Assembly: GCA_013399895.1 (NCBI GenBank)
Contig: VXBA01002851.1
Span: forward strand, 128,287 to 192,286
Reading direction: 5' to 3'
Origin: Serilophus lunatus
Lineage: Eukaryota > Chordata > Aves > Passeriformes > Eurylaimidae
Length of the DNA: 64,000 bases
The notes beneath the pieces were generated by a model. The model saw only the letters and a program-made list of their open reading frames with translations, made no database searches and had not been told where the DNA came from. Both the position numbers and the translations under genes were made by a program. Numbering within the stretch: position 1 is the first letter of the stretch; each line of letters opens with the position of its first letter. This document shows, in pieces, positions 48,501 through 61,700 of this stretch.

Positions 48501-51500
48501 TTGTATCTTCTCCTCCTCATCATCCTCAACTTCTCTCCTACAGAACGAAATTGTGTGTGACCTTTTGGGGGCTATTTTTTTCTGTCATGTTCCTGAGCCT
48601 TAGGAGGTTCAGATTTTCAAGACTTTATCCACAGCTGCAGTAACCACGGACTTGGACAGCAAATTCTGAAGCCACGAAATAACCAGACTGAATAAAACTT
48701 CCAGTTATGTTTTCTTTAAAAAAGTACCAACTCATTATATTACATGATCTGTAATATAAATGATAGCACACAGCACAAGCCTGTTCCATTGGTAAGAAAA
48801 CAACAACAGTAATAAAAAGACAAATTGCTAAATCTCCCATTAAGAGATAGCTGTCTGTTTTCATGAAGGTGTCACTCTGGGTACCAGTTGAGATCACAGT
48901 ATGTTCACATACGAGATTTGAAATCAATTTAAGAGAAAGCATGAGCAGGTTAACTGTATCTTCGTTCCCAGCAGGAGTCTTCAAAATAATGATATATTTT
49001 GAAAATTTTTTCAGAATATGGATTACAAGTATTACTAAAAGAGGAACAATAGGAGACAGAAAATTTGCTAAAGGAGTGAGCTGTTGTAGTTTGCAGATAA
49101 TTTTATCAGGGAAGTAACCATGAACAAAATGCTCTCAGTTCACTTCTATTACAGTTACCTTTTGCATGTAGTGCTTAGCTCTTGAATTTACGTGCCAAAC
49201 ACCCTGTCTGCACTGAGAGTACTTCTGCGTGCTCATGAGATAACAACTCCTCTTTGTCCTTTGTTATCAAGCCAGAAGTCCCACTGCTGCCTGCTCAGCT
49301 AGCCCTGACTCACACCGATAGAGTTGAGGCGTGGGAAGGTGGAGCTGTCGCCCCACCATTCCAAGCTGTAGGTTGTGCTCAAGGCTGTGTTTTTGCTTCC
49401 GTTTACCATATCTTAATTGCCACACACTAGTGTAAGATTTTGTGGTGGATGACTCATGAACAGATAACTGGTGTCGAGTGTAGCAAAGAGCCTCAGAACA
49501 GCCTATTTAGTAAACTAGTCAGCAAATACCTGTGAATAAGGGAAGAGCTTAAAGAAGTCTGGAATTCCCTGTGAATAAATCACAAACACTAAAACCTGCC
49601 CAAATGTAGTACTTTCCAAGCTGAAGCAGCATACCAACATGAAATAAACGAAGTTTGAAAAGGCAACTCACCCCCAGCTCTTTTTCACAGATAGCTGTCA
49701 AAGAACTTTGTCAAATACATCAACATCATTACACTCCCTTTTTAAGCAGGGTGGCAGAGGCTGGACTGAGGAGGGTCAGTCTGCAAGCAAGAAGTGTGGC
49801 CAAGGGCAGGATAAAAGTCTCCTTTGTCATCCACCAGTGACCTTCCAGTCTAAAAATCCAGAGACTCCCTTGTAATGGAGTGGGGAGGAAAGGTGATTGT
49901 TTCAACTTCAGATCTGTGATTTGACTTTAATATGCTTTGAACTTATCTAATCTAATTATTTAAATTTTAATTTTTTTTCTCTTATCAATATACTAAAACA
50001 ACTTCATAAGAGAATCTGTTTGTTTTAGGCAAAACCAATCCTGCTGTAATTAAGATCTTTGGTCCATCAATCGAGGAGCTAACACTTGATATTTATATGG
50101 CCCCATCCTCTCTGTTCCTAGAATTCTGCATAAAATTCATCCTACTGCTGAACACTACAACAGAATTGTCATAGGACACAGAGTGCTTGCAGAGACTGGA
50201 GGAGACACTGGAAGACACCATCTGTTTGCATTCCCCAGTGAAAGGCTGTTTTCCGAGTTTATAGGCCAATGGAAGCACATCAACATACAGCAGAGCTATG
50301 GGGGAGAAGGCAGGAGTGTGATGGAGAAAATTATCACGATGTTGGCTCTTCAGAGAATACCCCATACTCTGCACCACAGTTGACCCCTTTTCTAACCCAG
50401 ATCTCTTCTCTGGGGCAGACTCCTCTGAGACGACTGTCACTAGGGAAGACAGAAAAATGCTATCAGGCAAAATGCTTGAGAGGTGAAGCAGTGAAGAATG
50501 GGTCTACTGCATTTGCCCTCCTCATCTGATGAAAGCAGGAACATAGAATAATTAAAGAAACTTCATGATGAGAACTGCCAGCAGAACATTTAAATGTGAC
50601 TGCTTTGGTTTGCTGAGCTCTTATTATAGAAGCTTATGGTTGTGATTGTGGAGGAGTGCAGTACACAAGCAAGGTACTCCCATTTCTCCACATTCCTTTT
50701 AAATAAGTCTTTCCCAGGAACTTTGCTGCTACTGCAACAGGTCTGATGCCCAAAGTTGCCTAGTTTAGTTTACTGTTTCCATCTCTTCCAGTCCAGATTC
50801 TTACCAGACAAATTTCCCATCAAACACTGATTATACAAAATGTAAAAAACCTCACTGTCCAGCCTTCAGGACAGCTTCTGACTTGGCCATCAGCCTTATG
50901 AACAGTTTGACCGAGTTTCCTCAGAGGTGGCATCAACAACATCTAGTCCTTCATTGCCACTATATCCTTCTGTTATAAAAGGAGAAACTTTTTTTAATGG
51001 AAAATTAAAGTTCATTTAGAGGAAGGCTCTGAATAAAATACTTTCTTCTCTAAACCATGCTTATGCCAATAGCACCATAGGTTGTTTACAGTGTGAAAAT
51101 ATGATTTCCTATGACATCAAGTCCACCTTCCTTGCAAGCAGGGGAGGGATGGATGAGTCTCGTGTACTCTGTATGTTTTGTGCACCCATAACTAGCCAAG
51201 AACTGCTGAAAAATAACTAGTAAAATCTTTCCTTAAATCAGCTTCAAAGAGGTTAAGCATATTTGTGCTTTATACAAATGAGAGGTCTTTTATACGCTGT
51301 TTAACACACAAAGTCGAAGAGAGATAGTTTTTATATTGTGACAGTCATATTTACAATCTTAAAAAGGCTGGCAGTTCTGCCAGGGAAAGTTGGCAGCAAA
51401 AAAAAAGACAACACTTCCTCCTCTAAAAGACAATAAACTAATGTGAGGTTATTTGTTCCTGGCCTCTATCAGTTGTTTCAGCTGTATTTATCAAACCTCT

Positions 51501-52362
51501 GTTTATTATCAGAGGTTTATAATATATTGTAGGACACCAATATAATTAGATGCCATGCATCTTTTACAATGTAGAGTTCAAGGACTTCACCCTCATCCGT
51601 TACTTTTATTGATAGTTGCAGTGATCTAGACCAGTAAGAAGCAGAAACTGTAACCTTCCACTAGGAATGGAAAATCACCAGCTTGCTTTTCCATATGCTA
51701 ACAACTGCCAGCTTTTGGAGTAAGGCCATATCAACCCTACCAAAAGCCCGGGGAAGATCCACCACTGCTTTTCTCTAATGCTTTCACTCTGCTCTCCAAA
51801 CGCTTTAAGAGGGAACCTCTGAGCTTACTTGCCCCATGCCTGGCTCCCTTCCAGCTGTGGAAGTACATGAATACAGCTGCTGGAGACATGAGAAGACTCT
51901 GGACAAATAAAAGATGTTAACTAGCAAACAATTAAACTCCTTTTTTACAACTTGAAGCAATCCTTTGCTAAGGGCTCAAAAACAGGGACTGCAGAACTTT
52001 TAGGAGCTCCTTTTGTGTCATTCCCAGCCCAGAATGTTTGTCTTCTGCCTTTATCACAGAACACGGCAGGGAGAGGATTTTGCTGCTAGACTGACAAAGA
52101 GCCTTAATACTCCACTGATTTCCAAAGATCCTGTTGTGACCGGGACAAGTTCTTCCTTTAGGCCACTTCATAGCAGTGTTGTTCTCACTACTACCTGCAA
52201 ACAACACACAAAGCTGCCTTCCTGCTGGCTGCTTGGCATTGCTGCTCCTTGCATTAGTTCCCTGTAGTTTTATGGTCCTCTAGCCCCTGGAAGCCTCCTC
52301 TCTTTTTGAAGATCATTGACATGATCATTATCTGATGGCTTAGAAAAGGTGCACTAAAAGTT

Positions 52363-52722
52363 ACACATAGAATTAATAAGGTTGGAAAAGACCATGGAGA
52401 TCATCAAGTCCAACCTTTACCTAGGTTAACAACCTACCCAACATCAGTCTAACACCTATACCATCTAAACCATTTAAACCATCTAAACCATACCACTAAG
52501 TTCATCATCCAACCTATCCTTAAACACATCCAGGGACGGTGACTCCACCACCTCCCTGGGAAGCCCATTCCAGTGGGAGATCACTCTCACTGTGAAAAAG
52601 TTCCTCCTGATATCCAACCTAAACCTCCCCTGACACAGCCTAAGACTGTGTCCTCTCGTCCTGTCACTGGGAGCCTGAGAGAAGAGACCAACCCCTGCCT
52701 GACTACAACCTCCTTTCAGAAG
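52363..52722 (-). mobile_element. young 5'-truncated CR1, 3' end only
   Basis: This is a minus-strand CR1 3' segment of about 360 bases, nearly identical over its first 270 bases to the copy at 10021-10290, including the triplicated CCATYTAAA unit at 52461-52487. It extends further toward the element's 5' side (CTCTCGTCCTGTCACTGGGA, then the AACCTCCTTTCAG block). The reading frame at 52573-52761 is a frame through it. Confidence 0.92.
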
Positions 52723-55700
52723 TTTTCCTGGAAAATCAGAAAGTTCTGTATAGCTTTCTGATAATTATCTGGCAATCATTAATAACTGTCTTTTGCAACA
52801 ACCCAGGGAAAGGAAGTAGCACTTCCCCATCCTTAAGGGCTTAGAAGTATAGGCATGCCCAGCCCAATACCGCATTAAGCAAACGCTGTGTATCTGGACC
52901 TTGTCAGGGGATCTAAAGATACACGTGTTCTGACAGGGTTTCCCCTGCCTCTCCACAAGCTGAGGGCCATTCTGAAGCAGGCAGGCATGCAATTGTGGCT
53001 TTGAGGTGTTTCTGAAGAAACACTCAGGAAAGGGTTTTGAAAATCTAGAGTCAAGCTACGGCAAGTCACTGTTTGGTGCAGCATAAAGGTGCACCTAGGA
53101 GCTTGGCCTCCTGTATTTTCTGTCATATTGCAAAGAAAATGGATCCCTCTGTCTTTTCAAGCCTCACACCTACTACATCCCCAGGTCCCACTCCATGACT
53201 TTTCAGTCAGGAGAGCATCAGGACAGGTTGGGTTCAGCTGCTCTCCTGCAGGGTGCAGGGGCAGGGAGCACTGCAGGGATATAGACCTATGTCAGAGCTT
53301 TTGACCAAACAAGTCCTCTCAGCCCTCAATTAAAAACATAACCAGCTAACAACAACAACAAAATAATCCCTGAGCACATTAAAGCAAATTACCAAGGATA
53401 AGATCTAAGCTAGTGTCAAGGTGTTATGAACTCCAAATTGGAAAGCAGCAAAACAAATGAGGGTTTGTCTCGTGTAGTCAGAAGAAGTGATATCGTACTC
53501 TACTGTTATGAACATATTGTATCTTAAAAAAAGAATAATTTTAAATTTTATCAGAAATCTCTTTATCTTCCTGTGTAAGGGCTTATAAGAAACACTGTGC
53601 AGAAATATAAATAGCAAATTCCCATATAAAGTTGCAGGCATTTGCTCTGCAAAAAAAGCCCTCCAAACAATTAAAAAAAACCCCTCTCCAGTCCTAGGAA
53701 CTGAGCTCCATGGAGGCAATGACTTCTGAGCAGATGATGCAAATCTCTGTAGATGGTTGCTTGGCTGTCACAGGGGTTGAAACCTGCTTTTTCCCCAAGC
53801 TATCCTACCTGTCTTGGAGGGGCCCTTCCTCCATGGCAACCCTGACTGTGTCTGCAAAGGTAAAGCAGGTTCAGGCTCTCCAGCTCCTGTGTGTGGAAGA
53901 AGAGTTATGGCATAAGCACAAGGCAGGAATTAATCCCTCTCCACCCATGACAAGTCATGACAGCTCCACTAACCAGACCAAAAACAGGAAACCCCACAAG
54001 GCAGATAATATCCACCCAGGTTTGAGTCTTGAGCTCCCTCCCCACCTAGTTCACTTGCAGCCAGCCTGAGGCACACCACTGTGCTACAGCTGCCCACCAG
54101 CATTTTGGCACTTGCTCTTGCAGATCTGTCTTCCGAGAAAACTTATTTTTCAAATGTGTTTCTTCATGATGTTGGCTGAAAGGTCTAACGATTGGTGCAT
54201 TAAAGAAAAAAAACAACAAACCCAACAGATAAATGGAATGGATAAATAGGAACATTACGAAAGCAGCAGGTCAGATGCATCAAGATTCCAAGCTATGTCC
54301 ATTAGTAATTTGGGCTGCCTTTCCCATTTAGGAAAGCAGGTACTAAGAGCTCCAGATTATAGGTAAATTAGCAGGTATTTACTGGAGGGTAAGAGGTGGG
54401 ATGGTGGCTGTCATGTCTTGCTGCTGTTTTTCTGAAGTAGTGATCTTTTCTCTTTATTTATTCCTTACAACTTCTAATAAATATGCATGCTTGCAAGCCA
54501 CCTCAGTCTAACTTTGTTAGAATAACAACAGATCGTTTCACATACCCAGGTTTTGGCTTTGTCAATTTCCCCTGAACATTGGAAGGGGACATGTTTTCCT
54601 CCATGTGATTCTCCTGGTATGGCTTTGCAGTGGCCTGATGTCATAACTAACCACAAAAGACCATGATCTAATATACCATAACTATTAAAAAAATACAGTA
54701 TCCGACACATTGATTTCCTAACCTCACAGGGAAAATATTTATGCCATAAAACTTCTTAGCTTTTCAAAAAGAAGAGCTCTGGAAGATGACATTTAAAACA
54801 CCATATGGTGTATTTGAGGAGTAGGAACATTAAAGGGGTGAGTTTGCTCTTTTTTTTCTTTTTATTATTTCATGGAAACAGGATACTTGTTACTTCTGTG
54901 GAATACGGAAAATATTCTAGAGTCATGAAAGGATGTTCCTTTAAATGTCCAGGTCTCTTTTATACCACACAGCAGTTCAGCAGTTTGGCATTACCAGAAC
55001 AGTATAAAACAGCTTCTGCGTGAGAATCTGGTTCAGGCAGGAGGGAGTTGCAATTTAAAAAGTCAATTTTTTGCAGACTTGGATTGAAGAAAAGACTTGT
55101 AGGCAAGAATATGCAATTCATCTTCTGTAAAATGCTGTTGGTAAGGGTAAGGCAGAGAAGGCATTTTCAGGACATTGTGTATAAGCAGGAGACAGTGAAG
55201 GGACAAAAGTATATAAAAAGGACAAACCCTTCAAGATGCAGACTTCAGCATTGCCGCTAATAGCTGTTTTGTTTCCAGCAACTGAGATTACGTGTTTTTT
55301 ACATACATGCTGTTTGTGTTTGAAGCTAAATGAATTTATCTTGAAATGCAGCCCTTTTCCTGAAGGCTTGTGGCCTGTAAAGCTTTCCGTCTTTTAATTT
55401 CTTTTTCCTCCTCTGCCCAGCTGTGGCTTCATTCCCACATTTAACTAGGCTGGAAGCTTCCAATTTGGAAGCTGGCAGCCTCCAAGAATCAGTGGAAGGG
55501 CTGGAATTTCCCAAGTCACAAGCAGGACTCCAGGATTCTATGAGGCACAGGGCACTCCTTCCAAGCAGGAGAGACACTTACAGCTGCTTTCTTTCTTCAA
55601 GACGAGTTTAATGACGTCGCTGTCTAAATTAATTTATTCTTTGCAGACCAAGAAATGCAATCCCCTACCACTAGTGATTTTCAATGCATGCATTTCTATT

Positions 55701-58700
55701 TCCCCCTCCTCATGGTGAGGTGAGGAAAGAGTGCTTTTCATTTCTCTCCTCTCTATCTCACAGACTTTGCCAGCATGATGGTCCTGCAGCTACTTGTGGA
55801 GTCTCAGTGATCCCAAATCCAGAGCTGAAGGCATGGGGCACTGGGGGTATCTGGTTGCAGCTCAGACTTGGCCAGATCCTCCCGTGGTGCAGTCATGCCA
55901 AGTGAACCCTTTCTCTGGTCTGACCCCAGGCTTCACACCTGGACTGAAGCAAACACAGACTTGGAACTGAGCTGAATGCTTTGGGGCATCTCCAGTGCCC
56001 TCAGGGGGCACTGGGCTCTGCTTCAGCTCTGCTGGCAGAGCACGGGGCTGCAAAAGCTGGGAAATCAATCTAAAAATAGGTGTTTCCATAAAAATATGTT
56101 TTTCAGCTCTGTTTTGCTGCCTTACACGCTAGAAATGTGGGCAAGTGGTTTTTGGTACCAAGAGCCGCCTTTTCATTTTAAAAGAATGTCCCCACCAACC
56201 ACATCCCCATGTAAGGGAAAAGCAGCAACTTACTGGTAAAGCTGTTAAGTGGGAAGGCAGAATTACATTGTCTGTTAAAACTTACCCTCAGTTAAGTTAA
56301 GCTTCGACAGTTTCAATAACTCCTTATCGTAAGTGATGTGCATATAGATTGTAGAACAAAAACTTGCTCATCTGAGGGCTGCTAAAAAGCAAGAGTCTTG
56401 CCAGGCTGCCCAGGGTTCTACTGCCTGCTTCACCATGGTTGTTTTGGTCCATGTGTTTACCTAAATCAGACCAAGTGTGGGATGAAATATTTCTTCATTA
56501 GGGCTGCAGGTGGGATCTTGCATTCCAATTTACTGAACAGTCTGGTATAACTAACATTTTGCATTTATTATTTTTGGTCTGAAGGAGAAATGTCCCTCTG
56601 ACAAAATGAATGCATTATAGAAAAAGGCAAAAAGTTTCTTCTTTCTCTTGCATGGAAAGTGCATATGCAGCTTAATATATCAGCCGAGGGAAGGGATATA
56701 CTCATTAGCTGTTACCAAAATTTAAAAGCTCACAGGAGAACAAGGCAGTCACTGCTGGGTATTTGGACGAAAAAAATTATTGTTTATTATCCACACACAT
56801 GTATGTCTTGAAATTGACAAAAGGGTGGAATAGTTTTTATTCTTATTTTGTACACAAATTCTGGTTTTATAACGGAACACTCTCAGATTCCAACATCTGG
56901 GGAAACAATAAACAAAAGGAAAAGTTTGGGAGACACAATGTTTGGACACAGGATGGCATTTTGGAGCACATTTTAACATCTACCATTAAAAATAAAACCA
57001 AATGCTGAACTCTTTAACCCAACCATAGTATCCCGCTGATTCAAGAAGCCCCTCCATTCAAAGAATGTAAACTCTGCTATGACAGGAGCCGAGAGCTCTC
57101 TTTTATGGACAACAGGAAACTTTTCTAAAGGGCCAGTTTATGACCTGGTTGCAGAGCTGGAAATAATTAAGTGTTCTTGTCAAAGGTCATAGTCATAGGG
57201 TTAAATTCCTAGGAACTCAAAACAACTCTTGGTGACTGTGCCAAGACAGATCGTTCGGCCCTTTTCTGCCCAGAAAGAAAGCGAGACAGGAGTGAGCCAT
57301 GGCTTAGTTATCCGCCCTTTCCCATTCCAAGTCTGACATTTTTACACTCATCACATGCCCGTGGTTTAAAAAAAGTGTGGCTGAGGTTAAAAAAATAAAA
57401 TCTGGAAATAAGAATTGCAGCCAAATAATCTATTTATAGCAACACCAAATATGAACTAAATGCTAAATGACAGAAGAAAACCCTGATTCATATTCTACTT
57501 CTGATGTAACTGTGTTCAATGCGATGAGTTATTAGACTCTGCAGGAAGAATCTGCCTCCAGATGAAAAGAGCTGCACTGGTCTGGCCTTTGGGAAGCTGT
57601 CATGCTCTGCTGTATGCATAAAAACTGCAATCGGCCTGTAAGGATCTTGGTGCTTATTTGAAGCCATGCATGGTGTTATTACTGAGCAGTGCTCAAAGAT
57701 GTAATGAGGTGAAAAGGGGGAATTCACTCATTGAGTGCCTTTTTACCAAATGATGAATTTAGCCTCTCAGAGAAGCAAGAGCCTGTCTGTCCTTGTGAGA
57801 CTGAGTTGGAACACGATGCAACAATGAGAAGTGTGAGTTTGCCAACATCTCTAAGAAATAATCTATAAGCACGTCCTGGTGAGACGTAAGCAGTGTGATT
57901 CTGTCCAGTGCATTCACCAGCCTGAAAGCAGAAAGGCAAGTGGAGTGCAGAGATGGACAGGATCCATACCTGCTCCACACACTGCGTGCTGAAGGCAGAC
58001 ACACACTGCCCTCAGAGCTGCTTTTCCTGTTGCTTTTCATTCAAAGTCTTTTGCCCTGTCCCTTCCAAAAACTATTCAACTCTTGCTTTGAGCATCTTCT
58101 CAGGCAAAGAAGTACTCCCAGAGCCCCTGGAGAGTGTTTCTTAGCTCTAGTTTCTGTCAAATTGTCTTTTACAAGACAAGCAGATTTAACCTGTTACACC
58201 AGGAGAGCAGAATTTTAGTTTTACCCTAGTGTTTTAATGAAAAAAGCATCTTTGTTCATCTTTGTGCATGGAAACAGGTCATTCTTTGTTTACCCAAGTC
58301 CCTTGCTTGAGTTCAAGTGAACTATCTGGTATCAGATTTCTCCATAAAATAAAGTTACAAGTCTCAGGTTGGATCTGAAATCCAAACTTGCTGGACATCT
58401 TGCTTCACAACGGGTGAACTGAGGTTGAATTACAAATATTTATGAGATCTTGGGATAGTCCAGGGCCTGACACAGTGGGATGAGCCAGTCTCTACTGCAG
58501 ATGGCCCTTCTGCCCATTTCTCTTCTCAAGCTCTGGCTCTGCCAGTCCGGAAGCAACCCTGCTCCCTCAAATCAAATTTATTCATCCCCCACCTTCCTCC
58601 CTGTTCAAATTTCTTAACCTGAAGAGCAACTGAGACCATGCTGTGACCTTCTGCACTGACTGATCTGTCTTTTGTGAATCTAAATTGATTTTCCTTGCAT

Positions 58701-61700
58701 GGGAACATCCAGGATCTACCCTTTGACCTTCAGCCTGAGGTTGTATATTAGGAGTAAGAGAGAATGTGAAAGCGGCATTTGACTGTCAGCGTTGGCAAGA
58801 AATATGAGCCACCCTCTACTAGAAAACAGTCTGTTTCTGTCCAGTGCCTGGAAATAAGGGAATTGCCAGACTTGCTTAGAAACAAGGGTCAATATCCTGT
58901 CCCTGATGCTAGCCAGCACCAGATGCTTGAGAGAAAGGTCTGAGAAGCCTGTAGCTTGCAGATGATACAGGATAATCCCATTCTTATCTCCCTGCCTTGT
59001 CCATGCTAGCAAGTATGGACACAAATACAGACACTACATGCATCGGAGAGCTCTATTCCTGGGAATACTGAAGTATTCTATGTCACATCAAGTATTGTTA
59101 AATACCCACTACTAGCATGCAACAGACCATGAGGACTCGGCTCTGTTGAGGAAGGCAATGAATAAGACAAAGGATGAAAGTTCAAGAACTGTATTTAGCT
59201 CTTGGTTTTCTATAATCAGTGTCCAGACAACAACTCAATTGAAAATGACCAATAAAAACAACCCTGTTCACAGTCCAGAGCCAGCTGTCCAGAGAGCAAC
59301 TAAAATATTATCATTTTGATGGAAGAACAAGGTTGTTGAAAGAAATTGCCAACTCTTCACCCATATTCTATATACGAGCACATTTTAATCTGGGCATATT
59401 CTTGATCATAATTTAGGATCCCTTTTCCATATTTCTAGGGTCAACTGTTAGCCTTTCTGATTCCTATAGGCAAGTAGTCAATGATCTTCAAGTGTCTAAG
59501 ATGTATTCAGCTTGCATTAATGCTCCTCCAGTCCCTACTTACTGGAAGGCAGAGGAAGTTGGACCATGCTTAGCTTGGATATGTTTCTACACTTCTCTGG
59601 AGAGTATACCTTTTCTACCTACGATTTAATGCTTTTTTTTTTTTCATAACAACACTGATCCATAGAAAAGAGGCTTTCTTTCTATAAAACTGAAGCTAGG
59701 GACTTGATGTGAGGTTTGTGAGGGATTCCTGGAAAGCTACTGGAACAGCCAGGACCAATTTCTTTCTGTGTTTTGAGCATATCTGCTGTTATGTAATTCA
59801 CGTGATTATGAAAACACTACACTATTCAGTACCACAGCTCAGATGAGAGGGGGAGGAGGAAGTTTGTGTTGACCTGTGAGAGAATTTTGTTATTGATACA
59901 GTTGAGGAAAACATAGATCTCAACACATTCTGCTTGTTTAATTAGTGTCTGTTTCTGAGACTCAGATGTCCCACAGAATTCTTTCTGTACCAGTAATTAA
60001 AACACATAAAATTGTAGAGAGCCATAAGATGATAATCCACATTATCTGACACTGCTGGTATTTGGTAGCTCTTCAAACAAAGTACAAAGAAACCTTGATC
60101 TTCCTAATGTGCTTTACTCAGAAAGAGGCCCGACACAAAGGGACATATAACTATGCCTTCTGAAATCAGTGGGCATAAAAAATAGGATTGCAATTTCTTG
60201 GCCAAAAAAATATATTTCTTTGGTATTAGTGGAGTGAGCTAGTTTTATTTTTATTCTAAAGTCTTTGTGAGCAGCTTCTCTGAATCTGTTAAAAACACAA
60301 AGTCCTCCTCCTTAATCTAGAGAAAACTGTACAGCCTCCCTCTTGCAACATATGTTATTGAGCAGCAAAAGAATAACCTCATGGGCAAGTTTTTATGGGA
60401 AGATTCCTTAAATAAAAACTCCCTCTGCCCTCCCTCATCCTTCATAGATGAAGTTCTATCCAGGGCTTATCAGCTTCTCTGCAAGCAAAGGAGAGCCCTG
60501 TAAGGAGAGCTCCAGGGTTAACTCTCTCTTGAGTGTGAGTCACAATTTGTCCTCAGTCTCCAGCAAATAAACTTTCTTCTCTTTCTACTCTTCTCCATCC
60601 TTTCTGCAAGTGCAGATGAACAATATACCTGCTTTGTTTTTTTGGTTTTTTTGGGTTTTTTTAGGCATGGAGTCATTTAAGAGAAACAGTATGTTCACTA
60701 GATACTGCTAGTCCCCATGTACGAAATCCCCTGGACATATGATGCAAAAGATGATCTGATGCAAATTCATTCTGTTGTCTTGAGCTGGTTAAAAATTGTT
60801 GATGGTTACCCTTGCATTGGCCATATTAATCCCAGAGCAGACTCTGCCATCAGTACAAAGCCAACATAAGAGCTTGGAATGAGCATAAACCCTGTGCTGC
60901 AAGTTTTGGCTGGCTGATGGGATGGGCCGACCCATCACATCCAAATGTCGCTGTGTGTCACTCCCTGTTGGGGATCAAGTATGTACTGATAAGTGACTGC
61001 TCCACACAGTCTTTTACGAAACAACAAACCATGATGCTGGTCCAGAGTCCCAGCAGGTTTGGGACTGCCATCCACCACTGCACCTCTGCACAGCAACTAC
61101 AGTAGTGGAATGCATAATCCCTGCTTGTCAGGTGCTTGCTGGCTTACCAAGCAGAAAACCCTTCCTCACACCAAGCAATGCCTTGGTGTTCCAGTCAACT
61201 GTTCCCCATCAGGCAGAGACAGATGTCCAAGACCTCTTTACATGGGATCCTGAGGACACCTGACACTTGAAGATTTAATTCCAGGCTGCTCCCCAGGGTA
61301 TACTTTGAGTATGACGTGTATTGCCCTGTAATACCAGTTTGCAACCAAGAAATCTTTCCTGCTGTCTTGGTCCATCTTGTCTTCCCTGGGAAACACAATC
61401 CAGCACTGGTCCCTCATCCTCCTCTGCTAGAAAGGCCAAGTCTTGCTGTTTCACAGACTGTGTTCTTAGTAGCTCCACAAAGCTGTTTGGCAGCAGCTGC
61501 TGGTAACTGATCCCACTGAACTTGGTGAGACAGGCCTGGGCTTTCCAAAGAGAGCAACCTCAGGATATAACAGGAGAAGTTACAGGGCCTCACAGGCTGA
61601 GAGCCAGCACAGTGTCAGCTGCAAAGATGCTGTTCCATGGGGTTGATCCCTGTGGCTGTTAAGGAATAAATTGTTATATAAAGTCATGCTGCAGTCAAGC

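Larger units (their letters stand above)
43991..52362. other. intergenic, no recognised gene
   Basis: Ordinary AT-rich DNA with an A/C-rich tract at 44.8 kb, a 28-bp duplication at 45.45 kb and a T-rich run at 46.26 kb. Frames such as 47156-47455 (99 codons) and 48625-48984 minus (119 codons) show no domain I can name. Confidence 0.55.

Noticed and set aside
57895..58218. 107-codon plus-strand frame with overlapping minus-strand frames
   Set aside because: No domain, no splice context, and similar-length frames overlap on the opposite strand.
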